This document shows positions 1 to 5,984 of a stretch of DNA of 5,984 bases, one piece after another. The notes under the pieces are model-generated. The model did not search any database. It was given only the letters and a program-made list of their open reading frames with translations, and had not been told where the DNA came from. Origin of the DNA: an uncultured Hymenobacter sp. (GTDB lineage: Bacteria > Bacteroidota > Bacteroidia > Cytophagales > Hymenobacteraceae). A program made the position numbers and the translations under genes. Where the stretch lies: the NCBI GenBank assembly GCA_937871705.1, contig CALMOO010000440.1, positions 1 through 5,984 of the forward strand, read 5' to 3'. Position 1 is the stretch's first letter; every line of letters begins with the position of its first letter.

Positions 1-658
1 GCCGCGCTTCGACCGCGACTTGTACCAGGAATCGGACACGGCCGGCGTGGTCACGGGCCTGGCTTGGACGAGCGTGGGCGGCGATATTCTATTCGTAGAG
101 AGCCTCTTGAGCCGCGGGCGGGGCAAGCTCACGCTTTCGGGCCAGCTCGGCGATGTAATGAAGGAATCGGCGATTACGGCCCTCTCCTACCTGCGCTCGC
201 GGGCCGACGAGCTAGGCATCGACTACCGCCTGTTTGAGCAGTACGACTTGCACATTCACTTCCCGGAGGGCGGCATTCCGAAGGACGGGCCGAGCGCGGG
301 CATTGCCATTTTCACCAGCATTGCCTCGGCCTACACCCAGCGCCGCGTGCGCCCGCACCTAGCCATGACCGGCGAAATTACCCTGCGCGGCCGCGTGCTG
401 CCGGTGGGCGGCATCAAGGAAAAGCTGCTGGCCGCGCGCCGCGCCGGCATCCGCGACGTGATTTTGTCGCCCAAAAACCGCAAGGACGTGGAGGAAATAA
501 CCGCCGACTACCTCAAGGGCCTTGCCATTCACTACGCCGAGCGCGTTGATGACGTGCTCGCGGTGGCGCTGCTTGACGAGTTGGTAGCCCGACCGCAGGC
601 GCTGCCCGTGCGCGATGAAGCCCCTACCCCCGTGGGGCCGAGCGTGGAGGTGCAATAG
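1..658 (+). CDS. lon: ATP-dependent protease Lon, C-terminal proteolytic domain (5' end outside window)
   Basis: This is the C-terminal end of the cytoplasmic AAA+ serine protease Lon, which unfolds and degrades misfolded and regulatory proteins. The reading frame is open to the left edge (first complete codon at 2), so the N-terminal and ATPase domains lie outside. About 218 residues are visible. The proteolytic domain opens with GVVTGLAWTSVGG (bases 47-85). The catalytic serine sits in KDGPSAG (Ser codon 293-295). The catalytic lysine sits in LPVGGIKEKLLAA (Lys codon 416-418), so the Ser-Lys dyad is intact. The TGEITLRG strand that leads into the lysine segment is also present. A low-complexity Pro/Val-rich tail of about 20 residues follows the folded domain. 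An apparent TTG start at 20 is internal to the domain and should not be used. A hairpin terminator follows 24 nt after the stop. Identification is firm; only the extent of the missing part is unknown. Confidence 0.97.
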   Translation, partial: PRFDRDLYQESDTAGVVTGLAWTSVGGDILFVESLLSRGRGKLTLSGQLGDVMKESAITALSYLRSRADELGIDYRLFEQYDLHIHFPEGGIPKDGPSAGIAIFTSIASAYTQRRVRPHLAMTGEITLRGRVLPVGGIKEKLLAARRAGIRDVILSPKNRKDVEEITADYLKGLAIHYAERVDDVLAVALLDELVARPQALPVRDEAPTPVGPSVEVQ

Positions 659-682
659 AGGAGGTTGCACAGAGTTAAGAAA

Positions 683-731
683 GTAAAGGTGAGTTACACT
701 AAGCTCGGTGCAACTCACCTTTACCATTTTT
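683..731 (+). terminator. Rho-independent terminator after lon
   Basis: A perfect 13-bp inverted repeat is visible: GTAAAGGTGAGTT (683-695) pairs with AACTCACCTTTAC (712-724). Inside it, after one A-C mismatch, CAC (697-699) can pair with GTG (708-710) and lengthen the stem. CATTTTT follows directly, giving a run of five T (727-731). It lies 24 nt after the lon stop and about 47 nt before porQ, so it probably ends the lon transcript and separates it from porQ. The stem is less GC-rich than a classical terminator and the T-run is short, so termination may be incomplete. Confidence 0.7.
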
Positions 732-777
732 AGCTCGGGGCAAAACTTCGTTTCTGGTCCAGCCTTACCTTAGTTGA

Positions 778-1809
778 ATGAAGCAGCTTGCTACTTTTCT
801 ACTGCTGATGCCTTTCGCAGCTCAGGCCCAGTTGGGGGGTAGGGCAGCGTTTCCATTTCTGAGCCTACCCCCTTCGGCGCAGCTAGCAGCGCTCGGCGGC
901 ATGAACGCCTCGGCGCGGTCCTCCGACCCCACGCAGCTCTTTGGCAGCCCGGCGCTACTCAATGCCGAGATGGACCACACGGCCGCCATCAGCTACGTGG
1001 CGTACGTGGGCGACATCAAGCAAAGCACGGCTGCTTACGTATTTAATACCCAGAAGCGGGGGCGATTCGGGCTGGGATTCACGTATTTAAACTATGGTGA
1101 TATTGAGAGCTACGACGCGGCCGGCAATCCGCTGGGTATTTTTGGGGTGAACGAGTATGCCTTTACGGGCGCCGACTCCTATACAAAAGGCCAGTTCACC
1201 TTCGGGCTGGCGGCCAAGCTGGCCGTATCGAGCATTGCCGTGAACCGCGCCGTGGCTGTGGCCGGCGATGCGGGCGTGCTCTACAAGCATCCGACCCAGG
1301 ACTTTACGGTGGGCTTGGTGCTGAAGAATGCGGGCTACATGCTGAAGCCCTACATTGCCAGCGTTCGCGAGCCCCTACCCCTCGACTTGCAGTTCGGCAC
1401 CACCATCAAGCCTGAGCACATGCCGCTGCGCTTCACGCTCACGGCCCACCATCTGCAGAAGTGGGACATTCAGTACCTCGACCCCAACGACGCTGGCACC
1501 ACCAATGCCAACGGTGATACCACCCGCGCCAGCAAGAACTTTGGCGACAACCTGGCCCGGCACTTCACCGTGGGGGCCGAGCTGCTGCTGGGCACCGGCT
1601 TTCATGTGCGCGTGGGCTACAACCAGCTGCAAGCCCGCGAGCTGCGCCTGGCCAACACGAGCGGCGCGGCGGGCTTCAGCTTTGGGGCCATGCTGCGCAT
1701 CAGTCAGTTTCAACTCGATTACACGCACGCCACGTTGCAGGCGGCGGGCAGCAGCAACTATTTCACGCTCAGCCGCAGTCTGGATAGTTTCCTAAAGAAA
1801 AAAGAATAA
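778..1809 (+). CDS. porQ: Type IX secretion system protein PorQ
   Basis: A 343-residue outer-membrane beta-barrel protein of the PorQ family (related to PorV and FadL-like barrels). In Porphyromonas gingivalis, PorQ belongs to the cell-surface attachment complex of the type IX secretion system with PorU, PorV and PorZ, which cleaves and anchors secreted CTD proteins. Residues 1-17 form a signal peptide (MKQLATFLLLMPFAAQA) with an AQA cleavage site. The mature start, QLGGRAAFPFLSLPPSAQL, followed by ALGGMNASARSSDPTQLFGSPALL, is the family's N-terminal signature. The rest alternates hydrophobic and polar residues as expected for barrel strands, and it ends in the aromatic-rich SNYFTLSRSLDSFLKKKE. 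The start is fixed by an in-frame TGA immediately before ATG. No clear Shine-Dalgarno sequence is seen, which is usual in this phylum. No other type IX gene is in the window, as expected because these genes are scattered. Length is typical and no damage is visible. Confidence 0.9.
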   Translation: MKQLATFLLLMPFAAQAQLGGRAAFPFLSLPPSAQLAALGGMNASARSSDPTQLFGSPALLNAEMDHTAAISYVAYVGDIKQSTAAYVFNTQKRGRFGLGFTYLNYGDIESYDAAGNPLGIFGVNEYAFTGADSYTKGQFTFGLAAKLAVSSIAVNRAVAVAGDAGVLYKHPTQDFTVGLVLKNAGYMLKPYIASVREPLPLDLQFGTTIKPEHMPLRFTLTAHHLQKWDIQYLDPNDAGTTNANGDTTRASKNFGDNLARHFTVGAELLLGTGFHVRVGYNQLQARELRLANTSGAAGFSFGAMLRISQFQLDYTHATLQAAGSSNYFTLSRSLDSFLKKKE

Positions 1810-1818
1810 ACAATCCCT

Positions 1819-1931
1819 GTCATGCTGAGCGCGCGAAGCATTTTATCACGCTGGCGGTTGTTGGCATCTTACTGCTGGCTTAGCTTCCAACTTGGTCACC
1901 GTGAAAAGATGCTTCGCGGGCTCAGCATGAC
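1819..1931. repeat. Imperfect palindromic repeat (MITE/REP-like) between porQ and hslU
   Basis: Two 32-nt arms, 1819-1850 and 1900-1931, are inverted copies matching at 29 of 32 positions and enclose a 49-nt centre. The outermost 12 nt match perfectly: GTCATGCTGAGC on the left and its complement GCTCAGCATGAC on the right. The next block (GCGAAGCAT on the left) also matches. The mismatches fall at left-arm positions 13, 24 and 27. The element occupies most of the 139-nt intergenic gap, and its right arm ends 17 nt before the hslU ATG. It encodes no protein, so if it moves it needs a transposase from elsewhere. From general recall, similar TCATGCTGAGC-type intergenic repeats are common in Hymenobacter-like genomes, but only one copy is in this window. 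No clear target-site duplication is seen. Confidence 0.7.
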
Positions 1932-1948
1932 CGACACCCTCCATCCGA

Positions 1949-3379
1949 ATGCTCAACGACACCTTTCTTACTCCGGCCCAGATTGTGGCCGAGCTCGATA
2001 AATACATCATCGGCCAGCACGAGGCCAAGCGCCACGTAGCCATCGCGCTGCGCAACCGCTGGCGCCGCCTGCACGCCCCGGCCGACATGCAGCAGGAGAT
2101 TGTGCCCAACAATATCCTGATGATTGGGGCCACGGGGGTGGGCAAAACTGAAATTGCCCGCCGCCTGGCGCACCTCGCCGACGCGCCCTTCGTGAAGGTG
2201 GAAGCCAGCAAGTTTACGGAAGTGGGCTACGTGGGCCGCGACGTGGAGAGCATGGTGCGCGACTTGGCCGAGCAGGCGGTGAGCCGCGTGCGCCTGCGCC
2301 GCCAAGAAGCCGTGAAGGCTCAAGCTCAGCAAGCTGTGGAAGATATTATCCTGGATGCGCTCATCCCGCCCATGAAAGTGCCGACCAAAGACGCGACCAA
2401 TGTTGGGCGCAGCAACCTGGGCTTTGGCATCGGCGAAGGCAGCGCCAGCGATTCCCTACCCCCCTCTTCTGACCAAGAGCTGAACGAGCGCACCCGCGAG
2501 CGCTTCCGCCAGAAAATTCGCAACGGTGAGCTAGAAGAGCGGCACATCGAGATAAATGTGGCGCAGAGCGGCCCCAGCGTGGGCATTATGGGCGCACCAG
2601 GCATGATGGACGAGGCTACCATGTCGGGCCTGCAAGACATGCTAGGCAATATGCTGCCCAAGAAGTCGCGCAAGCGCAAAGTGACCGTGGCCGAGGCCCG
2701 CAAGCTGCTGCTCGACGAAGAAGCGGCCAAGCTCGTGGACATGGACGAGGTGAAGGAAGAAGCGGTGCGCCAGGCCGAAAATGCGGGCATCATCTTCATC
2801 GATGAAATCGACAAAGTAGCCACCAGCGGCAGCGGCAAATCGGGTGGCCCCGACGTGAGCCGCCAGGGTGTGCAGCGCGATTTGCTACCCATCGTGGAAG
2901 GCTCGGCCGTGAACACGAAGTATGGGGTAGTAAATACCGACCATATTCTGTTCATTGCCGCCGGCGCCTTCCACGTCAGCAAGCCCTCCGACCTCATTCC
3001 GGAGCTGCAAGGCCGTTTCCCCATCCGCGTCGAGCTGCAAAGCCTGACTAAGGACGACTTCTACCGCATCCTCAAAGACCCGAAAAACGCGCTCACCAAA
3101 CAGTACCAAGCGCTGCTAATGGCCGAAGACGTGCAGCTCGACTTTGAGGACGAGGCGCTACTGCGCATCGCCGAAATCGCGTACGATGTTAATTCTGAAG
3201 TAGAAAACATCGGCGCCCGCCGCCTGCACACCGTTATGAGCCGCCTGCTCAACGACTTACTCTTCGACGTGCCCGACAAGCTGCCAGCCGGCACGCAGCT
3301 CATCGTGACGCCGCAGCTCGTAGAAGAGCGCCTGCGCGACATGGTGAAAAACCGCGACTTGAGCCAGTACATTCTGTGA
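1949..3379 (+). CDS. hslU: ATP-dependent protease ATPase subunit HslU (ClpY)
   Basis: HslU is the AAA+ unfoldase that caps the HslV peptidase in the cytoplasmic HslUV protease. The 476-residue protein starts with the family's N-terminus (TPAQIVAELDKYIIGQ). Walker A is GATGVGKT (residues 60-67). The pore loop GYVG is at 93-96, the Walker B IIFIDEID at 281-288, and the sensor-2 segment GARRLHTV at 422-429. The C-terminal LSQYIL (471-476) matches the tail that docks into HslV pockets. The I domain lies between about 110 and 245. It is longer than in the 443-residue E. coli protein, with a Ser/Pro-rich stretch near 165-176 and a Gly/Met-rich stretch near 212-236. ATG at 1949 is the first ATG after an in-frame TGA (1928-1930), which itself lies in the upstream palindrome. 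No Shine-Dalgarno sequence is seen. hslV is not adjacent in this window, so it must lie elsewhere. A strong terminator follows 20 nt after the stop. Confidence 0.97.
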   Translation: MLNDTFLTPAQIVAELDKYIIGQHEAKRHVAIALRNRWRRLHAPADMQQEIVPNNILMIGATGVGKTEIARRLAHLADAPFVKVEASKFTEVGYVGRDVESMVRDLAEQAVSRVRLRRQEAVKAQAQQAVEDIILDALIPPMKVPTKDATNVGRSNLGFGIGEGSASDSLPPSSDQELNERTRERFRQKIRNGELEERHIEINVAQSGPSVGIMGAPGMMDEATMSGLQDMLGNMLPKKSRKRKVTVAEARKLLLDEEAAKLVDMDEVKEEAVRQAENAGIIFIDEIDKVATSGSGKSGGPDVSRQGVQRDLLPIVEGSAVNTKYGVVNTDHILFIAAGAFHVSKPSDLIPELQGRFPIRVELQSLTKDDFYRILKDPKNALTKQYQALLMAEDVQLDFEDEALLRIAEIAYDVNSEVENIGARRLHTVMSRLLNDLLFDVPDKLPAGTQLIVTPQLVEERLRDMVKNRDLSQYIL

Positions 3380-3399
3380 TAAGTAAAAATTTAAAACTG

Positions 3400-3440
3400 C
3401 ACAAAAAAGCCCCGGCCAAGTTGGCCGGGGCTTTTTTGTG
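3400..3440. terminator. Bidirectional Rho-independent terminator between convergent genes
   Basis: A perfect 20-bp inverted repeat (3400-3419 against 3421-3440) has the GC-rich core GCCCCGGCC and GGCCGGGGC, closed by a small AAGTT loop. It is flanked by A6 on the left and T6 on the right. Read rightward it gives a strong stem plus a T-run 20 nt after the hslU stop. Read leftward it gives the same 17 nt after the stop of the small lipoprotein gene. The symmetry and position mean it can end both convergent transcripts. Confidence 0.93.
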
Positions 3441-3457
3441 GTTGCCTGCTGTAGCGT

Positions 3458-4078
3458 TTACAGCAAGCGTACATCCACTTCGGTGGGGATGAGTGTTGTG
3501 CCATCTTCCAGGGTCAGGAGGAAAAAGAAGCGGAGCTGGTTGGGCGCCTGGGGGTCTTTATTTGGGGTGAGAGTACCTTTTCTTCCGGTTGATGTGCCCG
3601 AGAACGTGAAGGCCGGCGCCTTTGTAGCACCAGCAGGTAGGGTAGTACCAGCAAACGTCGTATTGAGCCGCTTGCTATAGTCTCGTACTGCGTTCAGGTC
3701 CGACGAGAACGTGATGGTGTTAGAGCCGTTGCCAGCTATCGCCCCGGTAGCGTAGTTGGGGTAGCGAGCATCTTGCAGGTATTCGACGCCACCGTTGCCA
3801 GTAGCCACTTTCGTTATTTCCTTGATTTTACCTTTATCAGCCGGAATACTGAAGGCAATGGAGAACGTACCGGTAGAATTAGCAGCACCATTGACGGTAT
3901 CTACCTTAGTCGTTACGACTGGAAAGCGCTCGAAATACACTTGGTTCGTGACCGTCACCGGAATGGGAGCCAACGCGTCCTGCAGCGGGCCAAGTTGGTT
4001 GCCGTAGTCCTTTTTGCAGGCCGCAAAGCTGGTGGCAAGGAGCAGGAGGGCGAAAAGTTTATAAGCTATGTTTTTCAT
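3458..4078 (-). CDS. Uncharacterised lipoprotein, third gene of a SusC/SusD operon
   Basis: A 206-residue protein I cannot assign to a named family. Residues 1-20 form a lipoprotein signal peptide (MKNIAYKLFALLLLATSFAA) followed by Cys21, the predicted lipidation site. The mature end reads CKKDYGNQ. The Lys-Lys-Asp after the cysteine resembles, but does not fully match, the charged surface-export signals of Bacteroidota lipoproteins. The body is rich in Thr, Ser, Gly and alternating hydrophobics (for example TFSIAFSIPAD near 71-81 and LRFFFLLTLEDGTTL near 182-196), which suggests an all-beta, possibly immunoglobulin-like fold. It starts 12 nt downstream of the susD-like stop on the same strand, so it is probably co-transcribed and may be an accessory surface binder in the slot where SusE/SusF-type proteins occur. 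One sampled row (3841-3900) is 48% GC, against 73% in a sampled hslU row (2041-2100). The gene is certain as a coding region; its role is inferred from context. Confidence 0.85.
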   Translation of the reverse strand: MKNIAYKLFALLLLATSFAACKKDYGNQLGPLQDALAPIPVTVTNQVYFERFPVVTTKVDTVNGAANSTGTFSIAFSIPADKGKIKEITKVATGNGGVEYLQDARYPNYATGAIAGNGSNTITFSSDLNAVRDYSKRLNTTFAGTTLPAGATKAPAFTFSGTSTGRKGTLTPNKDPQAPNQLRFFFLLTLEDGTTLIPTEVDVRLL

Positions 4079-4090
4079 ACTAGCTGCTAA

Positions 4091-5635
4091 CTACTTGTTA
4101 TTATAATAAGGAGACTCTGTTTTGTCGGCCCACCAAACTGGGGTGGTGATTACTGCGGCAGGAATATTGGCGCCGTTGCCCGCAATTTCGGAAGGCGGAT
4201 ACAACAGGCGCTGCGGAATATTGGGCGTAACCGATACGTTCAAGGCGGGCTGCAAGCGGGGGTAGCCAGTACGGCGGTAGTCGTTCCAGGCCTCGTAGCC
4301 GTTGCCGACCCAGGCCACCCACTTCTGGGTCATAATCTGGTTGACCTTGCGAGCATCGGTGCCGCGCAGCGTAACAATGGCGGGGTTATTATGAAAGTAA
4401 GTATTAATATCAGCAGTGCTTAGGCCCGTTTCCTGCATTGATGCGCGAATACCTTGCTTGTAAAGAGAATCAGCGATGCCGGGCGTTTTCAGCGTTATGG
4501 CAGCTTCAGCCAGAATAAAAGACCGCTGAAAGTTGGTAAGCAGACGCACTACCCCCTCCCCAGCATTGCCCTGCACGTAGGTGTTGTACACCGAGCGCTT
4601 GGTTTTTGTGGGGTCAGGGTCTCGCGAAGGCGCCACGGCTGTGTTGCCATTTTCAAAGCCTGTGAATTTCCCAAACGGCGTAGTCTCAGTGGGCGCCGTG
4701 TTCCCCGGCGTGGTTGTGAAGAACTTGGGCAGCCGCGGGTCGTTGTACGAAGCCAGCGAATCGAGAAAACGCGTGCTGGCCATCTGGTCATCGGGGCGAT
4801 TCGTGACGTTATAGGCGTAGAACGGATTGGTGTTGCCCACCGCCGCGCCAAATGGCACCGCGAAGTCCTCGCTATTAGCCGCAATGGCGGCACTACCCAT
4901 CACAGTGCTGCCGGCAGGGTCTTTGGCCAGCACTTCGTTTATCACCTTGGCGGCGAGGGCCGGGTCTTTGCGGCTAACGGTGTTCGCGAATTTTAGCAAA
5001 AGCATGTTGCCCACCTTCCTCCACTTGGTGAGGTCGCCTTTGTAAACGAAGTCGTCGGCTCCCGGCTTTAGCACGCTCGTCTTGTCTAAGTCAGCCAAGC
5101 CATCGCGCACGAGGTCAAACAGACTTTGGATGCTGGTGGTGCCTTCGTAGATGTCTTGTTGCTTGTCGAAAACGGGCTGCACGCTGCCCAGGCCTTGCAG
5201 AGCCTGGGAGTAGGGAATATCTCCCCACATATCCGTCGTAAGCGCAAAATTGTACGCCTTGATGAGCTTGGCAATGCCGGTATAAGCCGGGCTAGTCGGG
5301 TTGCTCGCAATCAGGGTTTGGGCCCCAATCAGGTTGTTGCCATACAAGTCGCTACGCCACTCGTTATCATAGTTACCGTTGATAACGTAGCGGTCTTCGG
5401 TCTGAGGCTGGTTGGCGATACCAGCGTAGTGCTGGATAAACAAGTCGCCATCGCGGCCCAAGGTATTTCCTACTACGAAGGCCGTGCCAACGGTAATGGT
5501 GGGCAGTTGCACGCTGGGCTGCACGACGGTTGGGTTGTTCGGACTGGCGTTTACGTCGATAAACTTGCTGCAGCTCGCTGATGATAACACCGTTGTGGCA
5601 AGCGCAGCGTACAGGAAAATAACTAGTTTTTTCAT
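4091..5635 (-). CDS. SusD/RagB-family nutrient-binding outer-membrane lipoprotein (SusD-like_2 type)
   Basis: A 514-residue surface lipoprotein that acts as the substrate-capturing lid over a SusC-type transporter. Residues 1-21 are a lipoprotein signal peptide ending SSAS, followed by Cys22 and SKFIDVNASPNNP, typical of the family's mature start. Family landmarks in order are: QHYAGIANQ (68-76), NLIGAQTLIA (101-110), DMWGDIPYSQALQG (135-148), a helical repeat-like segment FILAEAAI and LYKQGIRASM (373-400), and IMTQKWVAWVGNGYEAWNDY (434-453). YPRLQP and PQRLLYPPSE follow near the C-terminus. This pattern fits the SusD-like_2 branch rather than the classical starch-binding SusD. It lies 25 nt after the SusC-like stop and 12 nt before the small lipoprotein, so the three probably form an operon. 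An A-rich leader (GAAAAAGAAC) precedes the ATG, with no Shine-Dalgarno sequence. The family is firm. The substrate is unknown because no catabolic gene is visible. Confidence 0.93.
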   Translation of the reverse strand: MKKLVIFLYAALATTVLSSASCSKFIDVNASPNNPTVVQPSVQLPTITVGTAFVVGNTLGRDGDLFIQHYAGIANQPQTEDRYVINGNYDNEWRSDLYGNNLIGAQTLIASNPTSPAYTGIAKLIKAYNFALTTDMWGDIPYSQALQGLGSVQPVFDKQQDIYEGTTSIQSLFDLVRDGLADLDKTSVLKPGADDFVYKGDLTKWRKVGNMLLLKFANTVSRKDPALAAKVINEVLAKDPAGSTVMGSAAIAANSEDFAVPFGAAVGNTNPFYAYNVTNRPDDQMASTRFLDSLASYNDPRLPKFFTTTPGNTAPTETTPFGKFTGFENGNTAVAPSRDPDPTKTKRSVYNTYVQGNAGEGVVRLLTNFQRSFILAEAAITLKTPGIADSLYKQGIRASMQETGLSTADINTYFHNNPAIVTLRGTDARKVNQIMTQKWVAWVGNGYEAWNDYRRTGYPRLQPALNVSVTPNIPQRLLYPPSEIAGNGANIPAAVITTPVWWADKTESPYYNNK

Positions 5636-5660
5636 ATATGCTTTTAAGAGTTCTTTTTCG

Positions 5661-5984
5661 TTAGAAGGTAAACCGCAGGTAAGCGCCGTAGCTGCGAACG
5701 CTAGGTGGCCCTTGCAGGTCGAGCCCGCGGATGTTACCGGCGCCTTGCGTATTCACCTCTGGGAAGAAGTTGGCATTGGGCGCGTAATAAAACAGGTTGC
5801 GGCCGACTACCGAAAAAGTAACGTTGCCAAAGGGTGTATAGTCCAGCAGGCTCTTGGGCAGCGAGTAGCCCAGCGACACCTCGCGCAGGGTATAGTGCGT
5901 GCCGTCGAAGATGGCCAGGTCGCTTTGCAAGCCTTGGTTGCTCCAAAAGCTTTGGGCATCAATCTGGATGTTGTTGGGCGTGTA
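5661..5984 (-). CDS. SusC/RagA-family TonB-dependent outer-membrane transporter, C-terminal end (5' end outside window)
   Basis: The last 107 residues of a TonB-linked outer-membrane barrel that would import the ligand held by the adjacent SusD-like protein. The frame is open through the right edge, so most of the roughly 1000-residue protein expected for this family lies outside. Visible are late-barrel signatures: FWSNQGLQSDLAIFDGTHYT, then LREVSLGYSLPKSLL, then NVTFSVVGRNLFYYAPN. The segment PPSVRSYGAYLRFTF ends the protein with the terminal aromatic strand typical of outer-membrane barrels. The SGYSLP-like strand and the VVGRNLF strand are recurrent in SusC C-termini. A TTG codon at 5928-5930 is internal and is not a real start. 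The coding order SusC, SusD is the standard one. The promoter and any upstream sigma/anti-sigma regulator are not in the window. Confidence 0.93.
   Translation of the reverse strand, partial: YTPNNIQIDAQSFWSNQGLQSDLAIFDGTHYTLREVSLGYSLPKSLLDYTPFGNVTFSVVGRNLFYYAPNANFFPEVNTQGAGNIRGLDLQGPPSVRSYGAYLRFTF

Noticed and set aside
359..727. Long antisense reading frame across the end of lon.
   Set aside because: The sense strand encodes an intact Lon catalytic domain. Long antisense frames are common in GC-rich DNA, and this translation has no recognisable features.
766..773. TACCTTAG, a 7-of-8-like match to the Bacteroidota TAnnTTTG promoter element ahead of porQ.
   Set aside because: It ends only 4 nt before the start codon and has no suitable TTTG at the right distance upstream, so transcription would begin inside the gene.
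1355..1795. A 146-codon same-strand frame within porQ.
   Set aside because: It is a shifted frame of porQ with a Ser/Cys/Pro/Arg-rich composition, and there is no gap or frameshift in porQ that it would explain.
1861..1888. Possible hslU promoter in the centre of the palindrome: TTG (1861-1863), 17-nt spacer, TAGCTTCC (1881-1888) against the Bacteroidota TAnnTTTG element.
   Set aside because: The -7 element mismatches at the last two bases and the -33 part is only three bases, so a chance match is likely. It is worth testing with transcript start mapping but is not listed as a feature.
1927..2001. A 24-codon upstream ORF starting in the palindrome's right arm and overlapping the hslU start in another frame.
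   Set aside because: Its ATG is part of the repeated GCTCAGCATGAC end, it has no ribosome-binding site, and its sequence over hslU is simply a shifted frame.
2326..3024. A 232-codon antisense frame inside hslU.
   Set aside because: The Ser/Arg-rich composition is typical of a shadow frame, and the sense frame carries every HslU motif.
3447..3465. Small inverted repeat TGCTGTA / TACAGCA overlapping the stop of the small lipoprotein gene.
   Set aside because: It has only 7 bp and no T-run of its own, and the strong 3400-3440 terminator already ends the transcript.
4454..4996. A 180-codon rightward frame opposite the SusD-like gene.
   Set aside because: The SusD-like frame is complete with signal peptide and family motifs. 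The opposite frame shows no domain and no start context.

Overview
The window looks like a chromosomal segment of a GC-rich member of the Bacteroidota. Two things support this. PorQ (type IX secretion) and a SusC/SusD outer-membrane pair are both hallmark families of that phylum. The base composition is unusually GC-rich for it, which together with the protein style points to Hymenobacter or a close relative. The genus is inferred from protein character and general recall, not from a marker gene.

Layout: the left 3.4 kb is read rightward and holds three housekeeping or envelope genes. They are the C-terminal end of the Lon protease (cut by the window edge), porQ, and hslU (the ATPase of the HslUV protease). 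A hairpin terminator separates lon from porQ. A 113-bp imperfect palindrome (MITE- or REP-like) fills most of the porQ-hslU gap and reaches to 17 nt before the hslU start codon. A 20-bp perfect bidirectional terminator lies between hslU and the leftward-reading genes that converge on it.

The right 2.5 kb is a leftward operon. It contains the C-terminal end of a SusC-like TonB-dependent transporter (cut by the window edge), a SusD-like nutrient-binding lipoprotein of the SusD-like_2 type, and a small uncharacterised lipoprotein. Gaps are 25 and 12 nt, so co-transcription is likely. Together they would form an outer-membrane uptake module: SusC as barrel, SusD as substrate-binding lid, and the small lipoprotein as a possible accessory surface binder. 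No degradative enzyme, sensor or regulator lies inside the window, so the substrate cannot be named.

I found no CRISPR array, RNA gene, phage gene or transposase, and no convincing evidence of a novel multi-gene system. The items most worth following up are the palindromic repeat ahead of hslU, the unknown lipoprotein of the SusCD operon, and a striking over-representation of the 7-mer CTACCCC/GGGGTAG, which occurs in several codon phases on both strands. No stretch over 300 bases lacks a gene.
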